Below, in pieces: positions 20,320 through 28,588 of a stretch of 64,000 nt of DNA. Position 1 is the stretch's first letter; the number at the start of each line of letters is the position of its first letter. The notes under the pieces are model-generated. The model saw only the letters and a list, made by a program, of their open reading frames with translations. It was not told the DNA's origin and made no database searches. The stretch is from Streptomyces bottropensis ATCC 25435 (GTDB lineage: Bacteria > Actinomycetota > Actinomycetes > Streptomycetales > Streptomycetaceae): assembly GCF_000383595.1 (NCBI RefSeq), contig NZ_KB911581.1, forward strand, positions 1,450,606 through 1,514,605, in the 5' to 3' direction. The position numbers were made by a program, and so were the translations under genes.

Positions 20320-21330
20320 CTACTGTCCAGTGACGATTCGGACCTCGGCGGCGGAGCCCGCCGCCTCGCCGGCCGTGCCGCGGGCCTTGCGCCACGCACC
20401 GGCCCGGCCCTCGGCGACCCACTCCCGGCCCGCGAACGTGACGCGCTCGACGCCCAGCCGGGAGGAGTTGGCCACGGCCCAGTGCGCCAGCTCCCAGCCG
20501 CGCCGCCGGACCTGTCCGGCGTCACCGGCGTCGGTGAGGGGGATGGTGACCGTCCCGGAGCCGGGGGAGACGCTCGGACTCGGCGACGGGCTCGACTCGG
20601 CCGCGGCGCCGTCCTCGGAACTCACCACCGCCGCGGCCGACTCGAACGCGTCGTCCCCGAAGTCCCGCGCGAGCGCGCCGCGCACTGCCTTGGGGCCGCC
20701 CGCGTAGGCCGTGCCGGTGCCGGTCGTCTCCCGGCGCCCCTCGCAGGTCAGCGAGGCCGCCGACCGCCCGGTCAGCGCGGCGGCGAGCAGCGTGGCGTCG
20801 GGCTCGTGCTTGGCGTACGCCTCCGGGTAGCCGCTGCGCTGCACCTTCTGGGCGGCGACCGTCAGCGGCAGCCGCTCGTAGTCGGCGACCTTGACGAGGT
20901 GCTCGTAGAACTCGCCCGCCGCGTACACCGGGTCCTGGATCTGCTGCTCGGTGCCCCAGCCCTGGGAGGGCCGCTGCTGGAAGAGGCCGAGGGAGTCCCG
21001 GTCGCCGTGCGCGATGTTGCGCAGACCCGACTCCTGCAGCGCGGTCGCCAGCGCTATCGTCACGGCCCGCTCGGGCAGCTCCCGCGAGGTGCCGACCGCC
21101 GAGATCGTCGCGGCGTTCGCCGCCTGCTCGGGGGTGAACTCGTAACGCTGCCCGTCGTCCGTCCCGGACACGACCACGCACCGCGGGGTGCCGTTCCCCC
21201 CGGTCAGGTACTGCACGGTGAGATACGCCCCGATCGCGGCGAGCACGACGAGAGCCGCCATGAACTGCAGCACGCGACGGCCGCGACGGCGGGGACGGGG
21301 ACCTGGGGGGAAGGGGTACGGCTCCGACAC
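20320..21330 (-). CDS. Membrane-anchored lysozyme/transglycosylase-like protein
   Basis: 336 aa from GTG 21330 (VSEPYPFPPGP). A Pro/Arg-rich cytoplasmic N-terminus is followed by one membrane helix (RVLQFMAALVVLAAIGAYLTV, residues ~20-40) and an extracytoplasmic domain. That domain carries ERAVTIALATALQESGLRN and GDRDSLGLFQQRPSQGWGT, the lysozyme-like signature of a widespread actinobacterial group; a catalytic Glu could be that of QESG. The C-terminal third has a Ser/Pro linker. Database names such as heavy metal transporter for this group have no support in the sequence. Likely cell-wall related. Confidence 0.78.
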   Translation of the reverse strand: MSEPYPFPPGPRPRRRGRRVLQFMAALVVLAAIGAYLTVQYLTGGNGTPRCVVVSGTDDGQRYEFTPEQAANAATISAVGTSRELPERAVTIALATALQESGLRNIAHGDRDSLGLFQQRPSQGWGTEQQIQDPVYAAGEFYEHLVKVADYERLPLTVAAQKVQRSGYPEAYAKHEPDATLLAAALTGRSAASLTCEGRRETTGTGTAYAGGPKAVRGALARDFGDDAFESAAAVVSSEDGAAAESSPSPSPSVSPGSGTVTIPLTDAGDAGQVRRRGWELAHWAVANSSRLGVERVTFAGREWVAEGRAGAWRKARGTAGEAAGSAAEVRIVTGQ

Positions 21331-21447
21331 GCGGTCCAAGGTACTGGACGGTAACGGCCCTCGTGCAGGTCTTGTGAACAGTGATGTGAACAGCGGGACA
21401 GGAGTGACGGAATCCGCTCGCCGGGCGGCCCCGTCCCGGCGGCGCGT

Positions 21448-21453
21448 TAGGGT
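21448..21453 (+). promoter_or_regulatory. -10 box of a putative leaderless dapE transcript
   Basis: TAGGGT, 7 nt upstream of the dapE ATG; same hexamer and nearly the same spacing as at mshB. No clear -35. Confidence 0.4.
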
Positions 21454-21460
21454 CGGGGGC

Positions 21461-22540
21461 ATGGCCGAGACCCCCATTGACCTCACGCTGGACGCCGCGC
21501 GGCTCACCGCGTGGCTCGTCGACCTCCCCTCCGAGAGCGGCACCGAGAAGCCCCTCGCGGACGCGATCGAGACCGCCCTGCGTGCCCTGCCGCACCTCAC
21601 GGTCGACCGGTACGGCAACAACGTCGTCGCCCGTACGAACCTGGGCCGGGCGGAGCGCGTGATCCTGGCCGGCCACATCGACACCGTCCCCATCGCGGAC
21701 AACGTCCCCTCCCGCCTCGACGAGGACGGCGTCCTGTGGGGCTGCGGCACCTGCGACATGAAGTCCGGCGTCGCGGTCCAGCTGCGCATCGCGGCCACGG
21801 TCCCGGCCCCCAACCGCGACCTGACCTTCGTCTTCTACGACAACGAGGAGGTCGCCGCGGACCTGAACGGCCTGAAGCACGTCTCCGAGGCCCACCCGGA
21901 GTGGCTGGAGGGCGACTTCGCGGTCCTCCTGGAGCCCACGAACGGCGAGGTCGAGGGCGGCTGCCAGGGCACCCTGCGGGTCCTGCTGACGACCAGGGGC
22001 GAGCGTGCCCACTCCGCCCGCGGCTGGATGGGCTCCAACGCCATCCACGCGGCGGCCCCCATCCTGGCCAGGCTGGCGTCCTACGAGCCGCGGTACCCGG
22101 TCATCGACGGCCTGGAGTACCGCGAGGGCCTCAACGCGGTCGGCATCTCCGGCGGCGTCGCCGGCAACGTCATCCCCGACGCGTGCGTGGTGACGGTCAA
22201 CTTCCGCTACGCGCCCGACCGCACCGAGGAGGAGGCCATCACCCACGTCCGTGAGGTCTTCGCCGACTGCGGGGTCGAGGAGTTCACCGTCGACGACCAC
22301 AGCCCCGGCGCGCTGCCCGGCCTGTCCCACCCGGCGGCCGCGGCCTTCATCGAGGCGGTCGGCGGCACGGCCCAGCCCAAGTACGGCTGGACGGACGTCT
22401 CCCGCTTCAGCGCGCTCGGCGTCCCGGCCGTCAACTACGGCCCCGGCAACCCGCACTTGGCGCACCGCCGCGACGAACGCGTGGACCCGGCGCTGATCCT
22501 GGCGGGCGAGGAACGCCTGAGGTCCTGGCTGACGGCGTGA
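21461..22540 (+). CDS. dapE: Succinyl-diaminopimelate desuccinylase
   Basis: M20 metallopeptidase family, 359 aa; hydrolyses N-succinyl-LL-2,6-diaminopimelate. Zinc motifs: GHIDTVP with the catalytic Asp, the bridging Asp in GCGTCDMKSG, YDNEEV (catalytic/metal Glu), and a C-terminal His in NPHLAHRRDE. The dimerisation domain begins near QGTLRVLLTTRGERAHSAR. ATG at 21461 is chosen; the frame stays open upstream but overlaps the divergent gene's promoter region. Pairs functionally with dapC. The start has a leaderless-type context. Confidence 0.94.
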   Translation: MAETPIDLTLDAARLTAWLVDLPSESGTEKPLADAIETALRALPHLTVDRYGNNVVARTNLGRAERVILAGHIDTVPIADNVPSRLDEDGVLWGCGTCDMKSGVAVQLRIAATVPAPNRDLTFVFYDNEEVAADLNGLKHVSEAHPEWLEGDFAVLLEPTNGEVEGGCQGTLRVLLTTRGERAHSARGWMGSNAIHAAAPILARLASYEPRYPVIDGLEYREGLNAVGISGGVAGNVIPDACVVTVNFRYAPDRTEEEAITHVREVFADCGVEEFTVDDHSPGALPGLSHPAAAAFIEAVGGTAQPKYGWTDVSRFSALGVPAVNYGPGNPHLAHRRDERVDPALILAGEERLRSWLTA

Positions 22541-22646
22541 GGCGTCCCGGTTGACGGATCAAAGGGCGGACACGCTCACGTCCCCCGTCCGTAACCCGTA
22601 TGGATCTACGCTGAGGTGAACCACCAGCACGGCGGAGGGAGCGGAC

Positions 22647-23405
22647 ATGGCGACCGGCAACCCCGAGGGCAAGAAGCAGCCACCGGACGAGCAGCGGCTG
22701 GGGCCGGTGCTGCGCAGACGAGGTCAGATCCAGGCGGGCACCACGGACCAGCGGCTGCTGGACGCGGGCGGCCCCTCGGACTGGGTCCACACGGATCCGT
22801 GGCGCGTCCTGCGCATCCAGTCCGAGTTCATCGAGGGCTTCGGCACGCTCGCCGAACTCCCGCCCGCGATCAGCGTCTTCGGCTCCGCCCGCACCCCGGC
22901 CGACTCACCGGAGTACGAGGCGGGCGTCCGGCTCGGCCGCGGCCTGGTGGAGGCCGGCTTCGCCGTCATCACCGGCGGCGGACCGGGCGCGATGGAGGCG
23001 GCCAACAAGGGCGCCCTCGAAGCGGGCGGCACCTCCGTCGGCCTCGGCATCGAGCTGCCCTTCGAACAGGGCCTCAACCCCTACGTCGACATCGGCCTGA
23101 ACTTCCGCTACTTCTTCGTCCGGAAGATGATGTTCGTCAAGTACGCCCAGGGCTTCGTGGTCCTCCCCGGCGGCCTCGGCACCCTCGACGAACTCTTCGA
23201 GGCCCTCACCCTCGTCCAGACCCAGAAGGTCACCCGCTTCCCCATCGTCCTGTTCGGCGAGTCCTACTGGGGCGGCCTCATCGACTGGCTCAGGAACACC
23301 CTGATCGCCGAGGGCAAGGCGGCGGAGAAGGACCTGACCCTCTTCCACGTCACGGACGACGTGGACGAGGCGGTGGCGTTGGTGTCGAAGGAGGCGGGCA
23401 GGTAG
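22647..23405 (+). CDS. LOG-family protein (TIGR00730 Rossmann fold)
   Basis: 252 aa, ATG behind GGAGGGAGC. The LOG nucleotide-monophosphate phosphoribohydrolase signature is present as GGGPGAMEAANKGA and PGGLGTLDELFEAL, with SVFGSARTP at the N-terminal strand. The family releases bases from cytokinin-like nucleotides or AMP; the physiological substrate here is unknown. The N-terminal ~60 residues are an actinobacterial extension (RLGPVLRRRGQIQ). The M. tuberculosis counterpart Rv1205 is also next to folP2. Confidence 0.92.
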   Translation: MATGNPEGKKQPPDEQRLGPVLRRRGQIQAGTTDQRLLDAGGPSDWVHTDPWRVLRIQSEFIEGFGTLAELPPAISVFGSARTPADSPEYEAGVRLGRGLVEAGFAVITGGGPGAMEAANKGALEAGGTSVGLGIELPFEQGLNPYVDIGLNFRYFFVRKMMFVKYAQGFVVLPGGLGTLDELFEALTLVQTQKVTRFPIVLFGESYWGGLIDWLRNTLIAEGKAAEKDLTLFHVTDDVDEAVALVSKEAGR

Positions 23406-23417
23406 CGCGCGGGGCCT

Positions 23418-23441
23418 CCGCGCCCCTTCTCGGGGGCGCGG
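23418..23441. terminator. Hairpin between convergent LOG and folP2 genes
   Basis: 9-bp stem CCGCGCCCC / GGGGCGCGG with a 6-nt loop, 12 nt after the LOG stop. Confidence 0.6.
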
Positions 23442-23486
23442 GGAACCGCGCGAACGGGGTTCGGGGCGGAGCCGCGAGTCCTGAGG

Positions 23487-24347
23487 TCAGGCAAGCCCCC
23501 GCCGGGCAACGGCCGGCACCCGGCTCCCCGCGATGGAAGCCACCATGTCCAGCACCTGCCGGGTCTCCGCCACCTCGTGCACCCGGTACACCTGAGCCCC
23601 CAGCCAGGCCGAGACCGCCGTGGTCGCGAGCGTCCCCACCACCCGCTCCTTCACCGGCCTGTCCAACGTCTCGCCCACGAAGTCCTTGTTGGACAGCGAC
23701 ACCAGCACCGGCCACCCCGTGGCGACCATCTCCCCGAGCCGCCTGGTCGCCTCCAGACTGTGCCGCGTGTTCTTCCCGAAGTCGTGCCCCGGATCGATCA
23801 TCACGGACTCCCGGGGCACCCCCAGCGACACCGCCCGCTCCGCCAGCCCCACGGTGACCCCGAGAATGTCGGCCATCACGTCGTCGTACTCGACCCGATG
23901 CGGCCGCGTACGAGGCTCGGCCCCACCCGCGTGCGTACACACCAGCCCCACCCGATACCGCCCCGCGACCTCCGCGAGCCGGGGATCGACCCCGCCCCAC
24001 GCGTCGTTGAGGACATCCGCCCCGGCCTCGCACACGGCCTCGCCGACGTCGTGCCGCCAGGTGTCGACGCTGATGACGACCTCGGGGAACCGCCGCCGCA
24101 CCTCCGCGACGAACCCCACGGTCCGCCGCGCCTCCTCCGCGGCGCTGACGTCCTCCCCGGGCCCCGCCTTCACCCCGCCGATGTCGATGATGGCCGCGCC
24201 CTCGGCGACCGCCTGCTCCACGCGCGCGAGCGCCGGCTCGTCCTGGAAGGTGGCCCCCTGGTCGTAGAACGAGTCGGGGGTCCGGTTCACGATCGCCATG
24301 ATCACCGGCTCGTGCGGGCCGAATTCCCGCTTGCCCAGCCTGAGCAT
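23487..24347 (-). CDS. folP2: FolP2-type dihydropteroate synthase-like protein
   Basis: TIM-barrel pterin-binding family, 286 aa. It has the FolP2 N-terminal motif MAIVNRTPDSFYDQGATF in place of the usual NVTPDSF. The canonical pABA/pyrophosphate motif ESTRPG is replaced: the sequence reads IDIGGVKAGPGEDVSAAEE. Other conserved parts are ADVLNDAWGG, MIDPGHDFGKNTRHS and the C-terminal RVHEVAETRQ. Mycobacterial FolP2 lacks normal DHPS activity, so a folate role should not be assumed. The neighbourhood (LOG, DivIVA, tagA) is the mycobacterial folP2 one, but gpgS is absent. Confidence 0.9.
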   Translation of the reverse strand: MLRLGKREFGPHEPVIMAIVNRTPDSFYDQGATFQDEPALARVEQAVAEGAAIIDIGGVKAGPGEDVSAAEEARRTVGFVAEVRRRFPEVVISVDTWRHDVGEAVCEAGADVLNDAWGGVDPRLAEVAGRYRVGLVCTHAGGAEPRTRPHRVEYDDVMADILGVTVGLAERAVSLGVPRESVMIDPGHDFGKNTRHSLEATRRLGEMVATGWPVLVSLSNKDFVGETLDRPVKERVVGTLATTAVSAWLGAQVYRVHEVAETRQVLDMVASIAGSRVPAVARRGLA

Positions 24348-24466
24348 CCGCTGTGCCCTCTCCCCGTACGTCCCGCCGATCGGCGGCCTTGCCCGAACGC
24401 CTGCGACCTTAACTGTCAGACTCGCATGGCACGATCGGAGCCGAACACATTCGAGGGGACCCAGCG

Positions 24467-24817
24467 ATGTTCATGTTCTTGTTCCTGGTCGTCGCGCTCG
24501 CCGTCGTGGTCGCCGCGGTGACGCTCGCCGTCGTGGGCGGCGGCGACAACGCGGTGCTGCCGGAGGCAGAGGGCGAGCGGCTCCAGGACCCGCTTCCGGC
24601 GGACCGCCCGGTCAACCGCGCGGACGTCGAGGCGCTCCGCTTCCCGGTCGCCGTGCGCGGCTACCGCATGGCGGACGTGGACGACGCCCTCGGCCGGCTC
24701 AGCGCCGAGATCGCCGAGCGGGACGCCCGGATCGCCGACCTGGAGTCCGCCCTCGCGGGCGCCCACGCGTCGTCCGTGACCTCGCTGCACAAGCCGGAGG
24801 AGGGTGAGCACCGGTGA
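24467..24817 (+). CDS. Small membrane-anchored DivIVA-domain protein
   Basis: 116 aa. An N-terminal membrane helix (FLFLVVALAVVVAAVTLAVV) is followed by a polar linker and the DivIVA N-terminal-type motif LRFPVAVRGYRMADVDDALGR, then a short coiled coil (residues ~78-100). This is the Rv1209-like partner of folP2 loci. It may associate with the inner membrane face at poles or septa; that is inference from the domain. It overlaps tagA by 4 nt (GTGA) and is divergent from folP2 across a 119-bp gap. Confidence 0.85.
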   Translation: MFMFLFLVVALAVVVAAVTLAVVGGGDNAVLPEAEGERLQDPLPADRPVNRADVEALRFPVAVRGYRMADVDDALGRLSAEIAERDARIADLESALAGAHASSVTSLHKPEEGEHR

Positions 24818-25401
24818 CCGACGGCACCGCCCTGGCCGGCCCCGACGGCGCACCGCGCTGCCCCTGGGCCCTGTCCACCGAGGACTACGTCGCGTACCAC
24901 GACGAGGAGTGGGGCCGCCCGGTCCACGGCGACGACGCGCTGTACGAGCGGCTCTGCCTGGAGGCGTTCCAGTCCGGTCTCTCCTGGATCACCATCCTGC
25001 GCCGCCGCGAGGGCTTCCGCTCCGCCTTCGCCGACTTCAAGATCGCCTCGGTCGCCGCGTTCACGGAGGCCGACCAGGAGCGACTCCTCGGCGACCCCGG
25101 CATCATCCGCAACCGCGCCAAGATCGAGGCCACGATCGCCAACGCGCGCGAGCTGTCCGGCTGGGCCCCGGGCGAGCTGGACGAGCTGATCTGGTCGCAC
25201 GCCCCGGACCCCGCGACCCGCCCGGTCCCGAGGACCCTCGCGGACGTCCCGGCGGTCACCCCCGAGTCCACCGCCCTGTCGAAGTCCCTCAAGAAGCGCG
25301 GCATCCGCTTCGTCGGCCCGACGACCGCGTACGCGCTGATGCAGGCCTGCGGCCTGGTCGACGACCACCTGGAGACCTGCGTCGCCAGAAGTGCCCCCTG
25401 A
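24814..25401 (+). CDS. tagA: DNA-3-methyladenine glycosylase I
   Basis: Base-excision repair enzyme removing 3-methyladenine, 195 aa, helix-hairpin-helix superfamily. The Tag zinc snap is visible: Cys16 in RCPW, His29 in VAYHDEEWG, and C-terminal His and Cys in DDHLETC. FQSGLSWITILRRREGFR and IIRNRAKIEATIANA form the substrate pocket and adjacent helices. GTG start, translationally coupled to the DivIVA-domain gene. Same linkage as Rv1209-Rv1210. Confidence 0.95.
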   Translation: MTDGTALAGPDGAPRCPWALSTEDYVAYHDEEWGRPVHGDDALYERLCLEAFQSGLSWITILRRREGFRSAFADFKIASVAAFTEADQERLLGDPGIIRNRAKIEATIANARELSGWAPGELDELIWSHAPDPATRPVPRTLADVPAVTPESTALSKSLKKRGIRFVGPTTAYALMQACGLVDDHLETCVARSAP

Positions 25402-25407
25402 GAGGCC

Positions 25408-25450
25408 CGGGGAACCGCGCGACCTACCGCTCGGACCGCGGTTTCCCCCG
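25408..25450. terminator. Terminator between convergent tagA and enoyl-CoA hydratase genes
   Basis: Stem of about 11 bp (CGGGGAACCGCG against CGCGGTTTCCCCCG, one bulged base) with a 17-nt loop, immediately after the tagA stop. Confidence 0.6.
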
Positions 25451-25462
25451 CTCGCCGGACGG

Positions 25463-26254
25463 TCAGCGCCCCCGATACTCCGGCGTCTCCTTGTTCACGA
25501 ACGCCCGCACCGCGATCCCGTGGTCCTCGGAGGCTCCCGCCCGTGTCTGCAGCTCGTCCTCCTTCTCCAGGGTCTCGGCCAGCGAGTGGGAGAACCCGTA
25601 GGCCATCGCCTCCTTGATCGCCGCGTACGCCACCGTCGGCCCCTCGGCCAGCATCCGCGCCACCTGCTCGGCGGCCGTGGGCAGCGAGGCCGCCGGCACA
25701 ATCCGGTTCGCGATCCCCAGCTCGTACGCCTCCTGGGCCTTGATGCTGCGCGGGAAGAGCAGCAGATCGGCGGCCCGGCCGGGGCCGATCACCCGGGGCA
25801 GGGTCCAGGACACCCCGGAGTCGGCGGTGAGCGCGACCCCGGCGAAGGAGGTGTTGAAGGAGGCGGAGTCGGCGACCACGCGGTAGTCCGCCGCGAGCGC
25901 GAAGCCCAGGCCGGCGCCGGCGGCCACCCCGTTCACCCCGGCCACCACGGGCTTCGGCATCTCGGTGAGAGCCTTCACCACGGGGTTGTAGTGCTCCCTG
26001 ACCGTGCTCATGACCTGCCCCGAGCCCTCGGCCAGCAGCCCGATGTGCTCCTTGAGGTCCTGCCCCACGCAGAAGGCCCGCTCCCCGGCGGCGGTCAGCA
26101 GCACCGCGCGCACCGCGTCGTCCCCGGCGGCCGCCTCCACGGCCTGCCGCAGGGCCACCTTCGTCGCGATGTCCAGCGCGTTCATCGCCTCGGGGCGGTT
26201 GAGCGTGATCGTCGCGAGTCCGTCGTGCACCTCGTAGAGCACGGTGTCGGCCAT
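25463..26254 (-). CDS. Enoyl-CoA hydratase/isomerase family protein
   Basis: Crotonase-fold acyl-CoA enzyme, 263 aa, ATG behind GGAGGGG. N-terminal HDGLATITLNRPEAMNALD, oxyanion-hole segment ERAFCVGQDLKEH, and the second motif VAGVNGVAAGAGLGFALAAD. The position of the first catalytic Glu reads GFALAADYRVVADSASFNTSF, and the second usual Glu is replaced (ADSGVSWTLPR), so the reaction could differ from plain hydration; PaaG-like isomerases often carry such changes. A TetR-type palindrome lies 32 nt upstream. Confidence 0.88.
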   Translation of the reverse strand: MADTVLYEVHDGLATITLNRPEAMNALDIATKVALRQAVEAAAGDDAVRAVLLTAAGERAFCVGQDLKEHIGLLAEGSGQVMSTVREHYNPVVKALTEMPKPVVAGVNGVAAGAGLGFALAADYRVVADSASFNTSFAGVALTADSGVSWTLPRVIGPGRAADLLLFPRSIKAQEAYELGIANRIVPAASLPTAAEQVARMLAEGPTVAYAAIKEAMAYGFSHSLAETLEKEDELQTRAGASEDHGIAVRAFVNKETPEYRGR

Positions 26255-26285
26255 GGGGGTTCCCCTCCGGTGTCGCGGCAGGCGA

Positions 26286-26301
26286 CGTACTGGTCAGTAC
26301 G
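26286..26301. promoter_or_regulatory. TetR-type palindromic operator upstream of the enoyl-CoA hydratase gene
   Basis: CGTACTG-GT-CAGTACG, perfect 7-bp arms, resembling TetR/FadR operators of acyl-CoA metabolism genes. It begins 32 nt upstream of the start codon, near where the promoter should be. Confidence 0.6.
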
Positions 26302-26486
26302 CCCTCGTCACAGCACAGCATGGCGGAGATCACGGGGGACGGCCGGGGCCGGACGTGTGACCTGCGTCAAAGAATCACCAATGGCCGAGCACCTACCCGG
26401 GACCGTGCGGTGGCGCAGTATCGCAGTCACACCGCCGAATTGGGTGGTTTTGCTCGCGCGCGTTGCCCAAGCGATGCCGACCGATG

Positions 26487-26517
26487 TTGGTCATCGGGTC
26501 ATGAGATGCGGGATAAT
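26487..26517 (+). promoter_or_regulatory. Putative promoter of the DUF3117 gene
   Basis: TTGGTC (26487-26492), 19-nt spacer, GATAAT (26512-26517), giving a 5' leader of about 110 nt. Apart from this and the palindrome at 26286 nothing else is evident in the gap 26255-26631. Confidence 0.35.
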
Positions 26518-26631
26518 GGCCTGGAAGCAATGTGTTCGATGCCGGTGTCGCGTGTCCCCAGGTGGGGCCCGCGCCTGCCCTCCCGGGCCGTCGGCTTAGG
26601 CGATGAGCTGGTTTCAGGAAGGGGTACGAGC

Positions 26632-26799
26632 ATGGCGGCCATGAAGCCGCGGACGGGCGATGGCCCGCTCGAGGTGACCAAGGAGGGGCGGGGCATCGTC
26701 ATGCGAGTTCCGCTCGAAGGCGGCGGACGGCTCGTCGTCGAGCTGACCCCGGACGAGGCAGACGCCCTCGGCGACGCCCTCAAGAAGGTCGTCGGCTGA
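26632..26799 (+). CDS. DUF3117 small protein
   Basis: 55 aa, ATG after AGGAAGGGG. The whole protein matches the DUF3117 pattern: MKPRTGDGPLEVTKEGRGI, MRVPLEGGGRLVVELT and EADALGDALKKVVG. Strongly conserved in actinobacteria (Rv1211 in M. tuberculosis), function unknown. A single compact alpha/beta unit with no membrane segment. It has its own promoter-like sequence and a strong terminator, so it is probably monocistronic. Confidence 0.93.
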   Translation: MAAMKPRTGDGPLEVTKEGRGIVMRVPLEGGGRLVVELTPDEADALGDALKKVVG

Positions 26800-26826
26800 C
26801 GCGCGTAGCGACCATACCCTTTCAGT

Positions 26827-26862
26827 CGCCCCGGCACCGCCCCACTCGGCGGTGCCGGGGCG
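26827..26862. terminator. Strong hairpin terminator after the DUF3117 gene
   Basis: Perfect 15-bp stem CGCCCCGGCACCGCC / GGCGGTGCCGGGGCG with a 6-nt loop, between convergent genes. Confidence 0.88.
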
Positions 26863-26914
26863 CTGTTGTGCCGGAAGGTCCGCGGGGGCCGGACGGGCCC
26901 CGCGAGGGTGTCCC

Positions 26915-27547
26915 TCAGCGCTTGACCGCGCAGAGCAGACCGTCGCCCACCGGGAGCAAGGACGGCACCAGTTCGGAGCTCTCCCGGACCGTGCGCAGCA
27001 GCTCCCGCAGACGTATGACCTCGGTCGGCTGAGGGTTGGAGTCCACGGTGCGTCCGCTGGCGAAGACACCCTCGAAGGCGACGAGCCCACCGGGTCTGAG
27101 AAGCCGCAACGATTCAGCGAGGTAGTCGAGGCACTCCAGCCGGTCGCCGTCGCAGAAGACCAGGTCGTAGCCCGCGTCCGCGAGCCGCGGCAGCACGTCC
27201 AGCGCGTGGCCCGGGATGAAGCGCGCGCGGTTGCTGGCGAAGCCGGCCGCGCGGAACGCCTGCCGGGCGAACTGCTGGTGGTCCGGTTCCGGATCCACGG
27301 TGGTCAGCACCCCGTCCGGCCGCATACCGTGCAGCAGATGGATCCCGGAGACACCGGTCCCGGTCCCGATCTCCGCCACCGCCTTCGCGTCCACGGTGGC
27401 GGCGAGCACCCGCAGCGCGGCGCCCGTGCCGGGCGACACCGAGCGCAGCCCTGCCTCCCGGGCCCGGTCGCGGGCCCAGCGCAGCGCCTCGTCCTCGGCG
27501 ACAAAGGCGTCGGCGAACGCCCAGCTCGTCAGCCGGTTGCCGGTAAT
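26915..27547 (-). CDS. SAM-dependent O-methyltransferase (Rv1220c-like), probable ATT start
   Basis: Family-3 O-methyltransferase, 210 aa from the proposed ATT. The SAM motif I is AVAEIGTGTGVSGIHLL, then LTTVDPEPDHQQFARQAF and LVFCDGD (metal/substrate region) and LLRPGGLVAFEGVF. The first standard start (GTG 27439) would remove the conserved N-terminal helices ITGNRLTSWAFADAFVAEDE, which are in frame and well conserved. AAGGAGAG lies 4 nt upstream of ATT at 27545-27547, so an ATT start is proposed; no ATG/GTG/TTG exists in frame near it. Divergent from sigE. Acceptor unknown. Confidence 0.85.
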   Translation of the reverse strand: MTGNRLTSWAFADAFVAEDEALRWARDRAREAGLRSVSPGTGAALRVLAATVDAKAVAEIGTGTGVSGIHLLHGMRPDGVLTTVDPEPDHQQFARQAFRAAGFASNRARFIPGHALDVLPRLADAGYDLVFCDGDRLECLDYLAESLRLLRPGGLVAFEGVFASGRTVDSNPQPTEVIRLRELLRTVRESSELVPSLLPVGDGLLCAVKR

Positions 27548-27603
27548 GGCCCTCTCCTTATGTCCCCGTGGTTGCCTGGGCGTGACTGTATCCGTTGCCG
27601 TCG

Positions 27604-27629
27604 GGAACCTCCTGATGGGACCGGTCGTT
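27604..27629 (+). promoter_or_regulatory. Putative ECF-type promoter driving sigE
   Basis: GGAAC (27604-27608), 17-nt spacer, CGTT (27626-27629): the form of sigma-E/H-type ECF promoters. It sits ~180 nt upstream of the sigE start in the divergent gap with the methyltransferase, suggesting autoregulation. Confidence 0.4.
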
Positions 27630-27814
27630 TAAAGGGATGAGTGAGTGACGGGGGCCGCGACGGGGGGCACGGGATGGATCGGTCCGACGGGCGGGCGCGT
27701 GCTTCGGGGCTGGTGCTGACGGAGCCACCTGGGCCGCGTCAGCGAAATGAGCCACATCGGCGCCCAGCAATTTCTTATAAAACCGCTTATCCGGAGCTAA
27801 CGGGCGAGGTGGCT

Positions 27815-28588
27815 ATGGTAGGGGCTCCACTGGACACCACCAGAGCCGACAGGGGAGGTGCGGCCGCGCCTGGGGATCGGGGAGGAGTGCTACGGCGCTT
27901 CCTCGGATCGGCGGGCAAGCCGAAATCCGTGAACGACACCGCTGACCACAGCCACGCCGCCGTCGCACAGACCGCGACCTTCACCACGGACGCGCACGCG
28001 CAGGCGTGGACTCCGCCCACCTGGGAGGAGATCGTCAGCACCCACAGCGGCCGCGTCTACCGGCTCGCCTACCGTCTGACCGGCAACCAGCACGACGCCG
28101 AGGACCTCACCCAGGAAGTCTTCGTCCGCGTCTTCCGCTCCCTGTCGACGTACACGCCCGGCACCTTCGAGGGCTGGCTGCACCGCATCACCACCAACCT
28201 CTTCCTGGACATGGTCCGGCGCAAGCAGCGCATCCGCTTCGACGCCCTCGGGGACGACGCGGCCGAGCGCCTGCCCAGCCGCGAGCCCTCCCCGCAGCAG
28301 CTCTTCAACGACGCGCACTTCGACGCCGACGTCCAGCAGGCCCTCGACACTTTGGCGCCCGAGTTCCGCGCCGCCGTCGTCCTGTGCGACATCGAGGGAC
28401 TGTCCTACGAGGAGATCGCCGCGACCCTGGGCGTCAAGCTCGGCACGGTCCGCTCGCGTATCCACCGCGGCCGCTCCCAGCTCCGCAAGGCCCTGGCGCA
28501 CCGCTCACCGGAGGCCCGGGCCGAGCAGCGCCGCGGGTTCACGGTGCCGCGGGTGCCCGTGCTGGGAGGAGGGGGCGCGACCGCGTGA
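27815..28588 (+). CDS. sigE: ECF RNA polymerase sigma factor, SigE type
   Basis: 257 aa from ATG 27815, preceded by GCGAGGTGGCT; earlier GTG/ATG codons exist but code for non-conserved sequence. Region 2 contains [20 protein letters not shown] and [20 protein letters not shown]; region 4 contains [22 protein letters not shown] and [18 protein letters not shown]. An ~60-residue polar N-terminal extension precedes region 2. The genes sigE / anti-sigma / htrA / tatB are collinear with Rv1221-Rv1224, where SigE controls envelope stress. The stop overlaps the anti-sigma GTG by 4 nt. Confidence 0.92.
   Translation: MVGAPLDTTRADRGGAAAPGDRGGVLRRFLGSAGKPKSVNDTADHSHAAVAQTATFTTDAHAQAWTPPTWEEIVSTHSGRVYRLAYRLTGNQHDAEDLTQEVFVRVFRSLSTYTPGTFEGWLHRITTNLFLDMVRRKQRIRFDALGDDAAERLPSREPSPQQLFNDAHFDADVQQALDTLAPEFRAAVVLCDIEGLSYEEIAATLGVKLGTVRSRIHRGRSQLRKALAHRSPEARAEQRRGFTVPRVPVLGGGGATA

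Noticed and set aside
28006..28584. N-terminal extension of the anti-sigma frame inside sigE
   Set aside because: It overlaps the conserved sigE regions in another frame and shows no conserved sequence; the GTG at 28585 fits the 4-nt overlap.
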